A DNA stretch of 64,000 nt, from contig NZ_FNHI01000008.1 in NCBI RefSeq assembly GCF_900103455.1, positions 124,001-188,000 of the forward strand, given 5' to 3'. The stretch is from Streptomyces wuyuanensis. Lineage in GTDB: Bacteria > Actinomycetota > Actinomycetes > Streptomycetales > Streptomycetaceae. Made by a program: the position numbers and the translations under genes. The notes beneath the pieces were generated by a model that did not search any database, was not told the DNA's origin, and saw nothing but the letters and a program-made list of their open reading frames with translations. Positions 28,588 through 38,216 of the stretch are shown piece after piece. Position 1 is the stretch's first letter. Each line of letters starts with the position of its first letter.

Positions 28588-28603
28588 TACGATGTCTCTC
28601 GTA
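28588..28603. promoter_or_regulatory. inverted repeat TACGA-N6-TCGTA, copy 2 (reductase promoter)
   Basis: TACGA at 28588-28592 and TCGTA at 28599-28603, 34 bases from copy 1. The flanks match copy 3: AACTACGA before and TCGTACAA after. Confidence 0.7.
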
Positions 28604-28641
28604 CAAGGCGTGCCCGTGTCCGTGTGGTCCCGTCCGGCGCG

Positions 28642-29145
28642 TCAGTCTTCGGGGTCCGCGCAACTGCCGAGCGGGTCGAGGTCCAGGTCGGCGCCGTCGA
28701 GCTTGGCCGTCAGCATCGACAGACGCTCCTGGAGGTCGCCGATCTCCTCCAGGGAGAGCCCGGTGGCCGCCGCGATCCTGCGCGGGACGAGGGCGGCCCG
28801 CTCCCGCAGGGCGGTGCCCGCCGCCGTCGGGTGCACGGTGACCGAGCGCTCGTCCTCGGCGCTGCGCCGGCGCTCCACGAAGCCGAGCGCCTCCAGGCGC
28901 TTCAGCAACGGCGAGAGGGTGCCGGAGTCCAGCCGGAGGCGGGCGCCGATCGTCTTCACCGAGAGGTCGCCGTGCTCCCAGAGCACCAGCATCACCAGGT
29001 ACTGGGGGTAGGTGAGGCCGAGGTCCTTCAGGATTGCCCGGTAGACGCCGTTGAAGGCCCGCGAGGCCGCGTGCAGCGAAAAGCAGATCTGCCGGTCCAG
29101 CCGGAGGATCTCCGCGTCGGGCGCGGCGTCCGGTGTCGTCGTCAT
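28642..29145 (-). CDS. ohrR: OhrR, organic-hydroperoxide-sensing MarR repressor
   Basis: 167 residues. The N-terminal LDRQICFSLHAASRAFNGVY carries the reactive Cys that senses organic peroxides in OhrR. LGLTYPQYLVMLVLWEHGDL, the recognition helix LDSGTLSPLLKRLEALGFVE and the wing RSAEDERSVTVHPT follow the well-studied proteins closely. A C-terminal Cys (PLGSCADPED) might act as the partner in a two-Cys mechanism. Divergent from ohr, with a canonical palindrome between the starts. Cys oxidation would release the repressor from DNA and induce ohr. Confidence 0.95.
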   Translation of the reverse strand: MTTTPDAAPDAEILRLDRQICFSLHAASRAFNGVYRAILKDLGLTYPQYLVMLVLWEHGDLSVKTIGARLRLDSGTLSPLLKRLEALGFVERRRSAEDERSVTVHPTAAGTALRERAALVPRRIAAATGLSLEEIGDLQERLSMLTAKLDGADLDLDPLGSCADPED

Positions 29146-29183
29146 GGGTCCAGCGTACCTGTCTCGCGAGCTATTGAGTTGTG

Positions 29184-29198
29184 CACAATTTAATTGTG
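29184..29198. promoter_or_regulatory. OhrR box
   Basis: CACAATT-T-AATTGTG, 7-base perfect arms around a single T, in the divergent ohrR-ohr gap and close to the classical TACAATT-AATTGTA box. The overlapping TTGTGCACAA just before it is itself palindromic. Confidence 0.85.
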
Positions 29199-29263
29199 TG
29201 CTCTAGTAGTACCTGTCCGGCCCGCCCCACGGGTCCGGCCCCAACGACCGAGGGATGGTTTCC

Positions 29264-29677
29264 ATGAACGCGCTGTACACCGCTGTCGCCACCGCGAACG
29301 GCCGCGACGGACGCGCCGTCAGCTCCGACGGCCGGCTGGACCTGCCGCTCGCCGCGCCCGCCGCCCTGGGCGGCAGTGGCGAGGGCACCAACCCGGAGCA
29401 GCTGTTCGCGGCGGGATACGCGGCCTGCTTCGCCAGCGCGCTCGGTCTCGTCGGCCGCCAGGCGAAGGTCGACACCGGTGACATCTCGGTGACCGCCGAG
29501 GTGGGCATCGGCAAGGACGAGGACGGCGGCTTCGGCCTGGCCGTGGTCCTGCGCGTCGAGCTGCCCGCGGCGCTGGAGGGCGAGACCGGCGAGCTCCTCG
29601 TCAAGCAGGCGCACCAGGTCTGTCCGTACTCCAAGGCCACCCGCGGCAACATCGACGTCGAGCTGGTCGTCGAGTAG
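29264..29677 (+). CDS. ohr: Ohr, organic hydroperoxide resistance peroxidase (OsmC family)
   Basis: 137 residues. The two catalytic cysteines lie in FAAGYAACFASALGLV and AHQVCPYSKATRGNIDVELV. Ohr reduces fatty-acid and other organic hydroperoxides using dihydrolipoyl or similar thiols. ATG 29264 is preferred over ATG 29255 because GAGGG then stands about 9 bases upstream rather than touching the start. A 23-base-pair hairpin follows. Controlled by divergent OhrR. Confidence 0.95.
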   Translation: MNALYTAVATANGRDGRAVSSDGRLDLPLAAPAALGGSGEGTNPEQLFAAGYAACFASALGLVGRQAKVDTGDISVTAEVGIGKDEDGGFGLAVVLRVELPAALEGETGELLVKQAHQVCPYSKATRGNIDVELVVE

Positions 29678-29692
29678 CCCGCCGTACGCGGA

Positions 29693-29741
29693 GGGCTGCC
29701 GCCGTGGTGCCCGGCCCGGCCGGGCACCACGGCGGCAGCCC
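29693..29741. terminator. very long hairpin terminator after ohr
   Basis: 23-base perfect arms around a 3-base loop (CCG), beginning 15 bases after the ohr stop. Among the strongest hairpins in the window; it would shield the arsR promoter immediately downstream from ohr transcription. Confidence 0.9.
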
Positions 29742-29776
29742 CCGCTCTTCCGCGGCGCGCACGCCCCGCCTCGAAC

Positions 29777-29792
29777 TACGACGAATTTCGTA
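29777..29792. promoter_or_regulatory. inverted repeat TACGA-N6-TCGTA, copy 3 (ArsR-type gene promoter)
   Basis: TACGA at 29777-29781 and TCGTA at 29788-29792, 32 bases before the GTG start of the ArsR-type gene. Flanks AACTACGA and TCGTACAA are the same as in copy 2. Confidence 0.7.
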
Positions 29793-29824
29793 CAATGGGG
29801 GCCCCGAATCGAAGTGGAGTCCCC

Positions 29825-30175
29825 GTGACCACCGCCGCCAGCCCTCGCGAGCTCGCCCACCCCACGCGCGACGAGATCCGGCTCGAGGGCGTGCTGCACG
29901 CGCTCTCCGACCCGGTGCGGCTGCGGGTGGTGCGTGAGCTGGCGACCGCCGAGTCCGAGCTCTCCTGTTCGTACTTCGATCTGCCCGTGACCAAGTCCAC
30001 GTCGACCCACCACTTCCGCGTGCTGCGCGAGAGCGGGGTGATCCGGCAGGTCTACCGGGGCACGGCGAAGATGAACGGGGTGCGCCGCGACGATCTGGAC
30101 GAGCTGTTTCCCGGCCTGCTCGACAGCGTCCTGACCGCCGCCGCCGGCGAGGCGGCCCGCCACGGCGCCGGCTGA
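29825..30175 (+). CDS. ArsR-family winged-helix regulator
   Basis: 116 residues from GTG 29825 (GGAG 6 bases upstream). The winged helix is LHALSDPVRLRVVRELATAE, then LPVTKSTSTHHFRVLRESGV and the wing IRQVYRGTAKMNGVRRDDLD. A single Cys (ELSCSYFDL) lies in a helix where other family members sense thiol-reactive compounds; there is no ELCVCDL metal site, so it is unlikely to be an arsenic sensor. Its promoter and that of the old yellow enzyme gene share the TACGA-N6-TCGTA element, suggesting autoregulation and control of the reductase in response to electrophiles. Confidence 0.92.
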   Translation: MTTAASPRELAHPTRDEIRLEGVLHALSDPVRLRVVRELATAESELSCSYFDLPVTKSTSTHHFRVLRESGVIRQVYRGTAKMNGVRRDDLDELFPGLLDSVLTAAAGEAARHGAG

Positions 30176-30215
30176 CCACATGCCGAGGCGGCCCGCCACG
30201 GCGCCGGCCGACCAC
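30148..30215. repeat. 36-base tandem duplication at the end of the ArsR-type gene
   Basis: 32 bases at 30148-30179, covering the last codons and stop, recur at 30184-30215 with one change (T to C). The second copy is non-coding. A recent local duplication that left the stop codon in place. Confidence 0.9.
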
Positions 30216-30347
30216 GCGCGCCCGCACCGGCCGCCGTGTCGACCACCACCCGTGCCTGAAACGCGCACCCGGGTCCGACCGAGCATCCGTGCCCGCCCGG
30301 CCCTGCACGCCCCGAACGGTCCGGCCGCCGCGCCGGGGGAGTCGCCG

Positions 30348-31718
30348 CTACGCCGCCGGGAGTTGCGGAGCCATGCCTACGCCGGCTGCGCCCAGCAGCC
30401 CCGCCCAATCGGCGATCTTCACCGAGCGGCGCCCCAGCGACCGGCCCAGCGCGTCCTCGGCCTCCTCGATCGCCAGCCAGCCCGGCCACTCCACGGGGCA
30501 CAGCCCCGAATCCCGCAGCACGTCCAGCGGTTCGTCCGGGAGCGGACGGGCCGCCAGCGCGGGTGCGTCCGCGAGGATCGAGGCCACCGTCTCCTTGGCG
30601 CAGGGCCTGTTCGTACCGATCACCCCGGTGGGGCCCCGCTTGATCCAGCCCGCCACGTACTCGCCCGCGGACGGCGAGCCGTTCCGCAGCACCCGGCCGG
30701 CCAGGTGCGGCACCGTGCCCCGCGCGGCGTCGAACGGCAGCCCCTCCAGGGGAACTCCGCGATAGCCGACCGCCCGCAGCACCAGCTGCGCCTCGATCTC
30801 CTCGTACGTGCCCGTGCCGTGCACGCCGCCCGCGTCGTCCGGCGCGGTCCGCTCGAAGCGCACCGCGGCGACCCGCCCGTTCTCGGCGAGCAGCTCCACC
30901 GGGCGCAGGAAGAAGCGCAGCCGGATGCTCCGCGCCCGGGCGGAGTCCTCGCCGGCCTCCGCCCAGCCGCGCACCACGTCGACGTTGCGCCGGCCGACCG
31001 CCGGCAGTCCCGAGGGATCGGCGTACCCCGGGTCCAAGGCGAGATCGGCCGGCTCGACGCCGACCGAGGCGTCCGGCAGAGTGCCCAGCTCGCGCAGTTC
31101 CTTCGTGGTGAACTTCGCCCGGGACGGGCCGCGTCTGCCCACCATGTGCACCTCCCGCACCCGGCTGCCGGCCAGGGCGCCGAGCGCCTCGTGCGGCACG
31201 TCGGTCGGCCGCAGCTCCGCCGCGCCGCGCGCGAGGATCCGGGTGACGTCCACGGCGACGTTGCCCACCCCGATGACGACCGCCGACCGGGCGCCGAGGG
31301 TGAATCCGCTGCCCGCGGCGTCCGGGTGGGCGCTGTACCAGGACACGAAGTCGGTGGCCGAGAAGCTGCCCGGGAGATCCTCGCCGGGCAGCCCCAGCCT
31401 GCGGTCCTTCGCGGCGCCGACGCAGTAGACGACCGCGTGGTAGAGCCGCAGCAGACGCGCCGGCGTCAGTCCGTGCGCGCCCACCTCGACGTTGCCGACG
31501 AATCCGATCCGCTCGTCCTCCAGGACCGCCCGCAGGGTGTTCTGCAGTGACTTGATCTTCTCGTGGTCGGGCGCGACTCCGTACCGCACCAGCCCGTAGG
31601 GGCACGGGAGCCGGTCCAGGACGTCCACGCGGACGTCCGGCACGAGGGACTGCTGGACGAGGGCCTGAGCGGTGTACACCCCGCTCGGCCCGGATCCGAC
31701 GACGGCGACTCGAAGCAC
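30348..31718 (-). CDS. FprA-type ferredoxin/NADP reductase
   Basis: 456 residues. FAD-binding VLRVAVVGSGPSGVYTAQAL at the start, CPYGLVRYGVAPDHEKIKSL next, NADP-binding VVIGVGNVAVDVTRIL in the middle and WIKRGPTGVIGTNRPCAKET late: all hallmarks of mycobacterial FprA and adrenodoxin-reductase relatives, which pass electrons between NADPH and ferredoxins, for example for P450s. GGAAGGAG lies 7 bases before GTG 31718. It could also serve as reductase for the nitric oxide synthase of this window, but nothing in the sequence proves that. Confidence 0.93.
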   Translation of the reverse strand: MLRVAVVGSGPSGVYTAQALVQQSLVPDVRVDVLDRLPCPYGLVRYGVAPDHEKIKSLQNTLRAVLEDERIGFVGNVEVGAHGLTPARLLRLYHAVVYCVGAAKDRRLGLPGEDLPGSFSATDFVSWYSAHPDAAGSGFTLGARSAVVIGVGNVAVDVTRILARGAAELRPTDVPHEALGALAGSRVREVHMVGRRGPSRAKFTTKELRELGTLPDASVGVEPADLALDPGYADPSGLPAVGRRNVDVVRGWAEAGEDSARARSIRLRFFLRPVELLAENGRVAAVRFERTAPDDAGGVHGTGTYEEIEAQLVLRAVGYRGVPLEGLPFDAARGTVPHLAGRVLRNGSPSAGEYVAGWIKRGPTGVIGTNRPCAKETVASILADAPALAARPLPDEPLDVLRDSGLCPVEWPGWLAIEEAEDALGRSLGRRSVKIADWAGLLGAAGVGMAPQLPAA

Positions 31719-31779
31719 GGCTGCGCTCCTTCCCGCAGGGTGCTTCCAGCATTGCACCGGGGAGGCCGCCCGGTAAGTC

Positions 31780-32409
31780 TCACATCGTGCGCATACGGTT
31801 GATCTCCGCCGTCTGCTGCGCGATCACGTCGTTGGCCATTTCCTCCACCTGGACGTTGTTCCCCTCGGACAGCACGGTGGCCCCCATCGTCAACGCGCCC
31901 TGGTGGTGAGTGATCATCAGCTTGAGGAACAGCTCGTCGAAGGCCTTGCCCTTGGCGGCGCGCAGCTGCGCCAGCTGCTCCTCGGTCGCCATGCCCGGCA
32001 TCGCCCCGTGGTCGTGGGCCCCGTGACCGTCCGTCGCCTTGGAGTGCTGCTTCAGCCAGCCCTGCATCGCCCCGATCTCCGGCTGCTGCGCGGCCTTGAT
32101 GCGGTCGGCGAGGCGCTTCACCGGGGTGCCGCCGGCCCGGTCGGGCACGAGGGCCGTCATCTCCAGCGCCTGGGTGTGATGGACGATCATCATCTGGACG
32201 TACGAGACGTCGGCGGCGTTCGGGCTGTCGTCCGGCAGTTCCCTGGCGGCCTCCTCGGGCGAGAGCGTGCGGGCGGGCTCGCCGGGCTTCCCCGGGGCCA
32301 CGACCGCCGTGCCGCGAGACCCCTCGGCCTTCGGGGTGCCCGAGCCGGACCCCGACTCGCAGGCGCCCAGGGCGAGTACGGCCGCGACGACGGCCGCCAC
32401 GACTTTCAT
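31780..32409 (-). CDS. DUF305 lipoprotein, His/Met-rich
   Basis: 209 residues. A lipoprotein signal (MKVVAAVVAAVLALGAC, Cys 17) anchors it outside the membrane. Two copies of the ferritin-like DUF305 unit carry paired histidines (YVQMMIVHHTQALEM and LFLKLMITHHQGALTM), and a His-rich linker (HGAHDHGAMPG) joins them, suggesting copper or other metal binding. The signal peptide decides the start: ATG 32409, not the upstream ATG at 32442. Divergent from the LVIVD gene; the two families commonly occur together. Confidence 0.9.
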   Translation of the reverse strand: MKVVAAVVAAVLALGACESGSGSGTPKAEGSRGTAVVAPGKPGEPARTLSPEEAARELPDDSPNAADVSYVQMMIVHHTQALEMTALVPDRAGGTPVKRLADRIKAAQQPEIGAMQGWLKQHSKATDGHGAHDHGAMPGMATEEQLAQLRAAKGKAFDELFLKLMITHHQGALTMGATVLSEGNNVQVEEMANDVIAQQTAEINRMRTM

Positions 32410-32510
32410 TACGTCTCTGTTGCCATCTGTTGATATGGGCATGCTGAGGACGATACTGCCGGGGTCAGTGCATGGTTCAACTACGGAATGGAACTAGGGG
32501 AGGAAAAACG

Positions 32511-34022
<1,512 letters not shown>

Positions 34023-34033
34023 TCCGTGCCGTC

Positions 34034-34061
34034 GCGGTGCCGCCCCGGCGGGCGGCACCGC
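34034..34061. terminator. hairpin terminator between convergent LVIVD and TetR genes
   Basis: 12-base perfect arms GCGGTGCCGCCC and GGGCGGCACCGC around CGGC, 12 bases after the LVIVD stop. Confidence 0.85.
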
Positions 34062-34099
34062 TCCTTCCGGGGCGGTCGTCCCGCCCTCCGGGCCGGCCG

Positions 34100-34756
34100 C
34101 TACCGCGCCACCCCGGTGGCGGAGAGGTCCGGACCCTCGTGCGACGTCCCGCCGGGCGGCTCCCCGCCCGGCGGGAAGCCGAGCTCCCAGGCCAGCCCGT
34201 ACCGCTGGAAGAGCTCCGCCCGCAGCCGCGTGCGCGGCATCGGCGCGCCGGGCAGCGCCACCGCGAAGACCGCGCCCATCAGCAGGGCGCGCAGCAGCGG
34301 GTAGTCGGCGTCGACGTCCGGCGACCCGTAGCGCTCCACCGTGTCGCGGAGCAGGAAGGCGAGCCGCTGCTGCTCGGGGCACTGGACGAACCCCTCTGCC
34401 TGCAGGATGCCCGCCATGTGCGCGCGCATCAGCACCGGCCGGTCCACCGCGAGCCCCAGGATCGCGTCGGCCGCCCGGGCCAGCCGCTCCCGCCCGTCGG
34501 CGGTGCGCGGCTCGCGCTCCAGCGCCTCCTCCAGCGTGAGGTGCATCAGCCGGTGCACGGCCGACTGGAACAGCTGGCGCTTGCCGGGGAAGTAGTACGA
34601 GACCAGTCCGCGGGCCGACCCCGCCCGGTCGGCGATGTCCCCCAGCGTCGTCGCCTCGTAGCCGCGCTCCCCGACGAGTTCCACGGTCGCCTGGAGCAGG
34701 CGCTCCCGGGAACGCCGACGGAGCTCTTCATTGACCGATGCGCTCCGCGGGGACAT
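34100..34756 (-). CDS. TetR family transcriptional regulator
   Basis: 218 residues. N-terminal helix-turn-helix RLLQATVELVGERGYEATTL, then IADRAGSARGLVSYYFPGKR. A large helical C-terminal domain would bind a ligand. AGGAG lies 6 bases before ATG 34756. A palindrome about 20 bases upstream of the start, next to AT-rich promoter-like sequence, suggests autoregulation. The neighbours do not reveal the target. Confidence 0.93.
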   Translation of the reverse strand: MSPRSASVNEELRRRSRERLLQATVELVGERGYEATTLGDIADRAGSARGLVSYYFPGKRQLFQSAVHRLMHLTLEEALEREPRTADGRERLARAADAILGLAVDRPVLMRAHMAGILQAEGFVQCPEQQRLAFLLRDTVERYGSPDVDADYPLLRALLMGAVFAVALPGAPMPRTRLRAELFQRYGLAWELGFPPGGEPPGGTSHEGPDLSATGVAR

Positions 34757-34775
34757 GCTTAACTCCTGCGTTGAC

Positions 34776-34788
34776 TGGCTCGGAGCCA
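34776..34788. promoter_or_regulatory. palindrome, likely TetR operator
   Basis: TGGCTC-G-GAGCCA, 6-base perfect arms (8 with one mismatch), 20 bases upstream of the TetR start. TATACT/AGTATA next to it is promoter-like. Confidence 0.6.
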
Positions 34789-35007
34789 ATATACTCAGCG
34801 CGACCCGTTGCGAGGCGCTCGTATGCCTGGTCAGCGGGGTTGACCGGACGGACCGGGCGACGCGGGGGATCGCCCGGTCCGATCCGTTCCGCCATGGATT
34901 CGCGCGGATCACCCGAGCAGGGATTTCCGGCCTTTGTCTCTATTGTCCGATTTCGCGGCCTCGATTCCCACGCTTCTCGGCCGACACTTCACCCATGTCG
35001 TTCCGGA
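34789..35007. other. intergenic stretch, no gene recognised
   Basis: About 220 bases between the TetR promoter and the end of the HAD gene. AT-richer than the surroundings in 34,900-34,980; no hairpin or coding frame stands out. Confidence 0.4.
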
Positions 35008-35706
35008 TCACGAGCCCACGAGTCCGAGTACCGGACGCAGGCCCTCGGGACGCTCGTCCACCGGCAGGTGATCGACGAAGTGCACGGCGCAGCCAAGCAG
35101 CGCCGCCCCGCCGTCCGCCCGCCGGTCGTCGCCGACCATCAGGACGTTTCGCGGGTCCTCCCCCAGGGCCTCGCAGCCCGCGCGGAACAGCCGTTCGTCC
35201 GGCTTCTGCACCCCGTGGCGGTAGGACAGCACGTACGCGTCCACGAAGCCGTCCAGGCCGTGCGCCCGGAACACCGGCCGCGGGTCCCAGCCGATGTTGC
35301 TGACCACCGCGACGCCCGTACCGAGCCGCCGTAGCTCGCCGAGCACCTCCGCCGCGTCCGGGTACGGGCGCCACGCCGACGGCGTCTTGTGCCGCTCGTA
35401 GAGGGCGTCGTACAGCCTGGGGTCGGGGAGCTCCACGCGGCGGGCGAGGCCCACGTAGGCGTCCCGGTGCCGCTGGGCGTCCCGGTCTCGGGTCCACCGC
35501 AGCTCGGCCAGGGCCTCGGGGATCAGCTCCGGCGTGGAGCCGCCGGGCAGAGCGCCGGCCGCGTCCAGCTCGCGCGCGTACCGTTCGAACGCGTCCTCGC
35601 CGACCGAGATCCCGGTCTCGTCGAGGGCGGCCCGCAGCCAGGACGCGACGGATTCGATCCGGAAGAGCGTTCCCGAGAAGTCGAAGAGCACGCCTTTGAT
35701 CGCCAT
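35008..35706 (-). CDS. HAD-superfamily hydrolase with DFSGT nucleophile motif
   Basis: 232 residues. Motif I is GVLFDFSGTLFRI: the nucleophile Asp is present, but the second Asp of DxD is Ser. That is seen in some HAD branches and argues for altered acid catalysis. Motif II is VAVVSNIGW, motif III the Lys of GVQKPDERLFRAG, motif IV VLMVGDDRRADGGAALL. Probably a cytosolic hydrolase of a small phosphorylated or other substrate. It follows the PAP2 gene by 18 bases, so they likely share a transcript. Confidence 0.88.
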   Translation of the reverse strand: MAIKGVLFDFSGTLFRIESVASWLRAALDETGISVGEDAFERYARELDAAGALPGGSTPELIPEALAELRWTRDRDAQRHRDAYVGLARRVELPDPRLYDALYERHKTPSAWRPYPDAAEVLGELRRLGTGVAVVSNIGWDPRPVFRAHGLDGFVDAYVLSYRHGVQKPDERLFRAGCEALGEDPRNVLMVGDDRRADGGAALLGCAVHFVDHLPVDERPEGLRPVLGLVGS

Positions 35707-35724
35707 GCGGCGATCCTCCCGGCC

Positions 35725-36426
35725 TCAGGGCCCCCGGTTCAAGGCCAGCCGTTCGTACGAGCCGGCCGTGACGGCCACCAGGCAGATCCCGAGCAGCCAG
35801 CCGGCCAGGACGTCCGTCAGCCAGTGCACCCCCAGATACAGCCGGGTGAAGCCCACACCCAGCACCGAGACCACCGCCAGCAGGGCAGCCGTCCGCCGGA
35901 GACCCGGCCCGGTCCCGGACCGTGCCAGCAGCCAGAGGAGCAGCCCGCAGGTGACGGCGGCCGTCATCGCGTGACCGGACGGGAAGGCGGCGTAGTGGGC
36001 GGTGTCCACGGGCTCCGCCCAGACCGGGCGCTGCCGTCCCACCAGGGCCTTGAGCATCTGCTGCACCGCCGCGCCCACCAGGCTCGCCGCCGCGATCCAC
36101 AGGGCGAGCAGCCGCTCGCCGCGCCACAGCAGGGCCAGGACCACCGCGGTGACCAGGGCGCGCATCGTCCACGGGTCCCACACCCAGTCGCTGAGGATCC
36201 GGTTCGCACGGGTGAATCCCGGCTCCGCCAGCGCGGACTCGTGCAGCTCGACCGCGACCGTACGGTCGAGCGACACCAGAGGCGACCAGCCCACGGCCAC
36301 CGTCACCAGCAGCAGCACGGCGACCACGGCGGTCAGCGAGGCGGTACGCGCCCCGGGGACCGGAGGGGGTGGCTCCGGGGCGGGGGACCGCGGGACGGGG
36401 GTGGAGGTGGGGGTGGGGGGACGCAT
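35725..36426 (-). CDS. PAP2-family membrane phosphatase
   Basis: 233 residues with about five or six membrane helices after a Pro-rich N terminus. The three PAP2 motifs are intact: KALVGRQRP, FPSGHAM and RLYLGVHWLTDVLAG, supplying the catalytic histidines. It likely dephosphorylates lipid phosphates (phosphatidate or undecaprenyl-diphosphate type) on the outer face. First gene of a two-gene operon with the HAD hydrolase. Confidence 0.92.
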   Translation of the reverse strand: MRPPTPTSTPVPRSPAPEPPPPVPGARTASLTAVVAVLLLVTVAVGWSPLVSLDRTVAVELHESALAEPGFTRANRILSDWVWDPWTMRALVTAVVLALLWRGERLLALWIAAASLVGAAVQQMLKALVGRQRPVWAEPVDTAHYAAFPSGHAMTAAVTCGLLLWLLARSGTGPGLRRTAALLAVVSVLGVGFTRLYLGVHWLTDVLAGWLLGICLVAVTAGSYERLALNRGP

Positions 36427-36459
36427 GAGAAGAATCCTGCCCCCGATCCGCCCCGCTAG

Positions 36460-37395
36460 TTACCTCAAAGCACTCAGACCCGGCACGAATGCCACCAGCA
36501 GCGGTACGACGGGCACCAGGACGGCGGCGGCGGTCAGCCGCAGCCGCCTGCCCGCGGTGAGCCGCGGCACCGGGGCCAGCAGCCGGTTCACCCGCTGGTG
36601 CAGTTGGGCGTCGGGGGCCGGGCAGGGACCGAAGACTCCGCGGTGTTCGTTCAGTTCGACCAGCGCGAGGGCGATCGTGAGCCGGCCGAAACGGCGCGAG
36701 GCGACGTCGTCCGCCGCAAGCTCCACCAGCCGGTGCATCTCGTCGCGGAACGCGGCGAACACCGGGACCTGGGGAAAGCCGTTGGCGAGTGCCGCCGAGC
36801 AGTGCAGCAGCCAGTCGTGGCGAGCCTTGGCGTGACCCTGCTCATGGGCCAGCACCGCGTCGAGTTGACGGCCCTTCAGGCGCCGCAGGGCGGCCGTGGT
36901 GATGACCAGCTGGGGCGCGGCGCCCGGCAGCCACCATGCGTCGGGCCGCTCGCCCTCCAGCACCACCAGCGGATCGTCGCCCGGGTCCTCACCCGGCAAC
37001 AGGGGAGCGCGCACCAGGAGTTCGGCCCTGCGCCGCTTGCGTCGCGCGTGCGCCCGGTGGATCTCCCGGGTGAGCATCGCACCGGTCCACAGCGCTCCGC
37101 ACGCCAGCACGACGGCCAGCACCGCGGACCAGGGACCGCCCGCGCCCAGGGCGTACGCCTCGACGACCGCGCTCGGCGCGGGCGCGAAGACCGGGGCCCG
37201 CACCGCCTGCCAGGCGGCGGCCGCACTGATGGTCATGGAGAGCCCGAAGCTCAGCAGCACCGCCGCGACCACGCACTGCCACACCCACAGCGCCACCACC
37301 GGCTCGCGCTCCGGCCAGTCGGCCCGCGACATCAGCCGCGGTGCGACGACGGCGGCCAGTGCGCCGAGCGACAGCAGCGCGAGGGAGACCATCAT
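36460..37395 (-). CDS. M56-family membrane zinc metallopeptidase (BlaR1-like peptidase)
   Basis: 311 residues. Four or five membrane helices and a cytoplasmic zinc site: HEXXH in AVLAHEQGHAKARHDWLL and a downstream ELAADDVASRRFG. Relatives cleave BlaI/CopY-type repressors, but no BlaI gene is in view, which usually accompanies these peptidases. The DUF5134 gene lies 84 bases upstream. Start at ATG 37395 (the first of two Met codons). Confidence 0.9.
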   Translation of the reverse strand: MMVSLALLSLGALAAVVAPRLMSRADWPEREPVVALWVWQCVVAAVLLSFGLSMTISAAAAWQAVRAPVFAPAPSAVVEAYALGAGGPWSAVLAVVLACGALWTGAMLTREIHRAHARRKRRRAELLVRAPLLPGEDPGDDPLVVLEGERPDAWWLPGAAPQLVITTAALRRLKGRQLDAVLAHEQGHAKARHDWLLHCSAALANGFPQVPVFAAFRDEMHRLVELAADDVASRRFGRLTIALALVELNEHRGVFGPCPAPDAQLHQRVNRLLAPVPRLTAGRRLRLTAAAVLVPVVPLLVAFVPGLSALR

Positions 37396-37479
37396 GGGCC
37401 CCAGACTATGAGCGCGGTGCTACTCACAGGTATGGCTTCACACGGCAAGTGATGTACGACACGGTCCGCCCCCGCACGC

Positions 37480-38049
37480 TCAGACGGTGAGGAGCATGGC
37501 GACCATCGCGACGCCCATCGAGACGCGGCACGCCAGGGCGATCTCGGGGCGCGCCCCCCAGGCCGGAGCAGGGCCGCCCGCGGGCGCCGGCAGGGGCACC
37601 AGCCGGGCACCCGTGCGCAGGACGAACGCCGTGAAGTACACGAGCAGCGCCCCCGTCACCAGCGGCACTCCGCCGGTACCCGACTGTCCGCCGTGCTCCC
37701 CGTGTCCGCCGGCCGGAAGCGGCGACATGGTCAGCGCCATGTACACCATGGCCAGCGAGCCGACCAGATGGTGCAGATGGTGGGCGCCGGCGGGGGAGGC
37801 CCGTGTGGCCCACAGGGCCCGCAGGCCCACCGCCCCGAACAGGGCGGCGTACGGCAGCCACGCCCACGACGGCGGTGCCACGACGGCGGCCGGCACAGCC
37901 ATCGCGGCCATCCCGAACCCCATCACCGCCTCGCCGGCCGCCGCGCTGCGCGCCTCGCCCGCGCAGCTGCGCATCCGCACGACGCAGTACGCGCCGGACA
38001 CCGCGCACAGTGCCACGAGCAGCCAGCCCGGCGTCGCCGGTCCGTGCAC
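37480..38049 (-). CDS. DUF5134 membrane protein
   Basis: 189 residues, five or six hydrophobic segments, for example GWLLVALCAVSGAYCVVRM at the start, with a His-rich loop (PAGAHHLHHLVGSLAMVYMA and HGEHGG) that could bind copper or another metal. The family is common next to M56 peptidases in Streptomyces; function unknown. GTG 38049 has GGGGAGG 6 bases upstream. The N-terminal methionine of longer frames falls in upstream non-coding sequence. Confidence 0.85.
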   Translation of the reverse strand: MHGPATPGWLLVALCAVSGAYCVVRMRSCAGEARSAAAGEAVMGFGMAAMAVPAAVVAPPSWAWLPYAALFGAVGLRALWATRASPAGAHHLHHLVGSLAMVYMALTMSPLPAGGHGEHGGQSGTGGVPLVTGALLVYFTAFVLRTGARLVPLPAPAGGPAPAWGARPEIALACRVSMGVAMVAMLLTV

Positions 38050-38216
38050 CGCACACCTCCCCGCTCGACGTGTCGAGCAGGGGATGCCCAGCCGCGGCAC
38101 GGCGCATACGAGCGCACGGGTGTACGCGGGGCGCTCGCGGGGCCCGTGCGGCCGCGCGCGGCCTTGCGGGGCGCACCGGACGGCTCCCGTCCGCGGTGCG
38201 GGCGCTGCCGCCGGGA

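Noticed and set aside
29825..30175. arsenic-resistance operon around the ArsR protein
   Set aside because: No ELCVCDL metal-binding site and no arsB/arsC genes nearby; the linked target is an old yellow enzyme.
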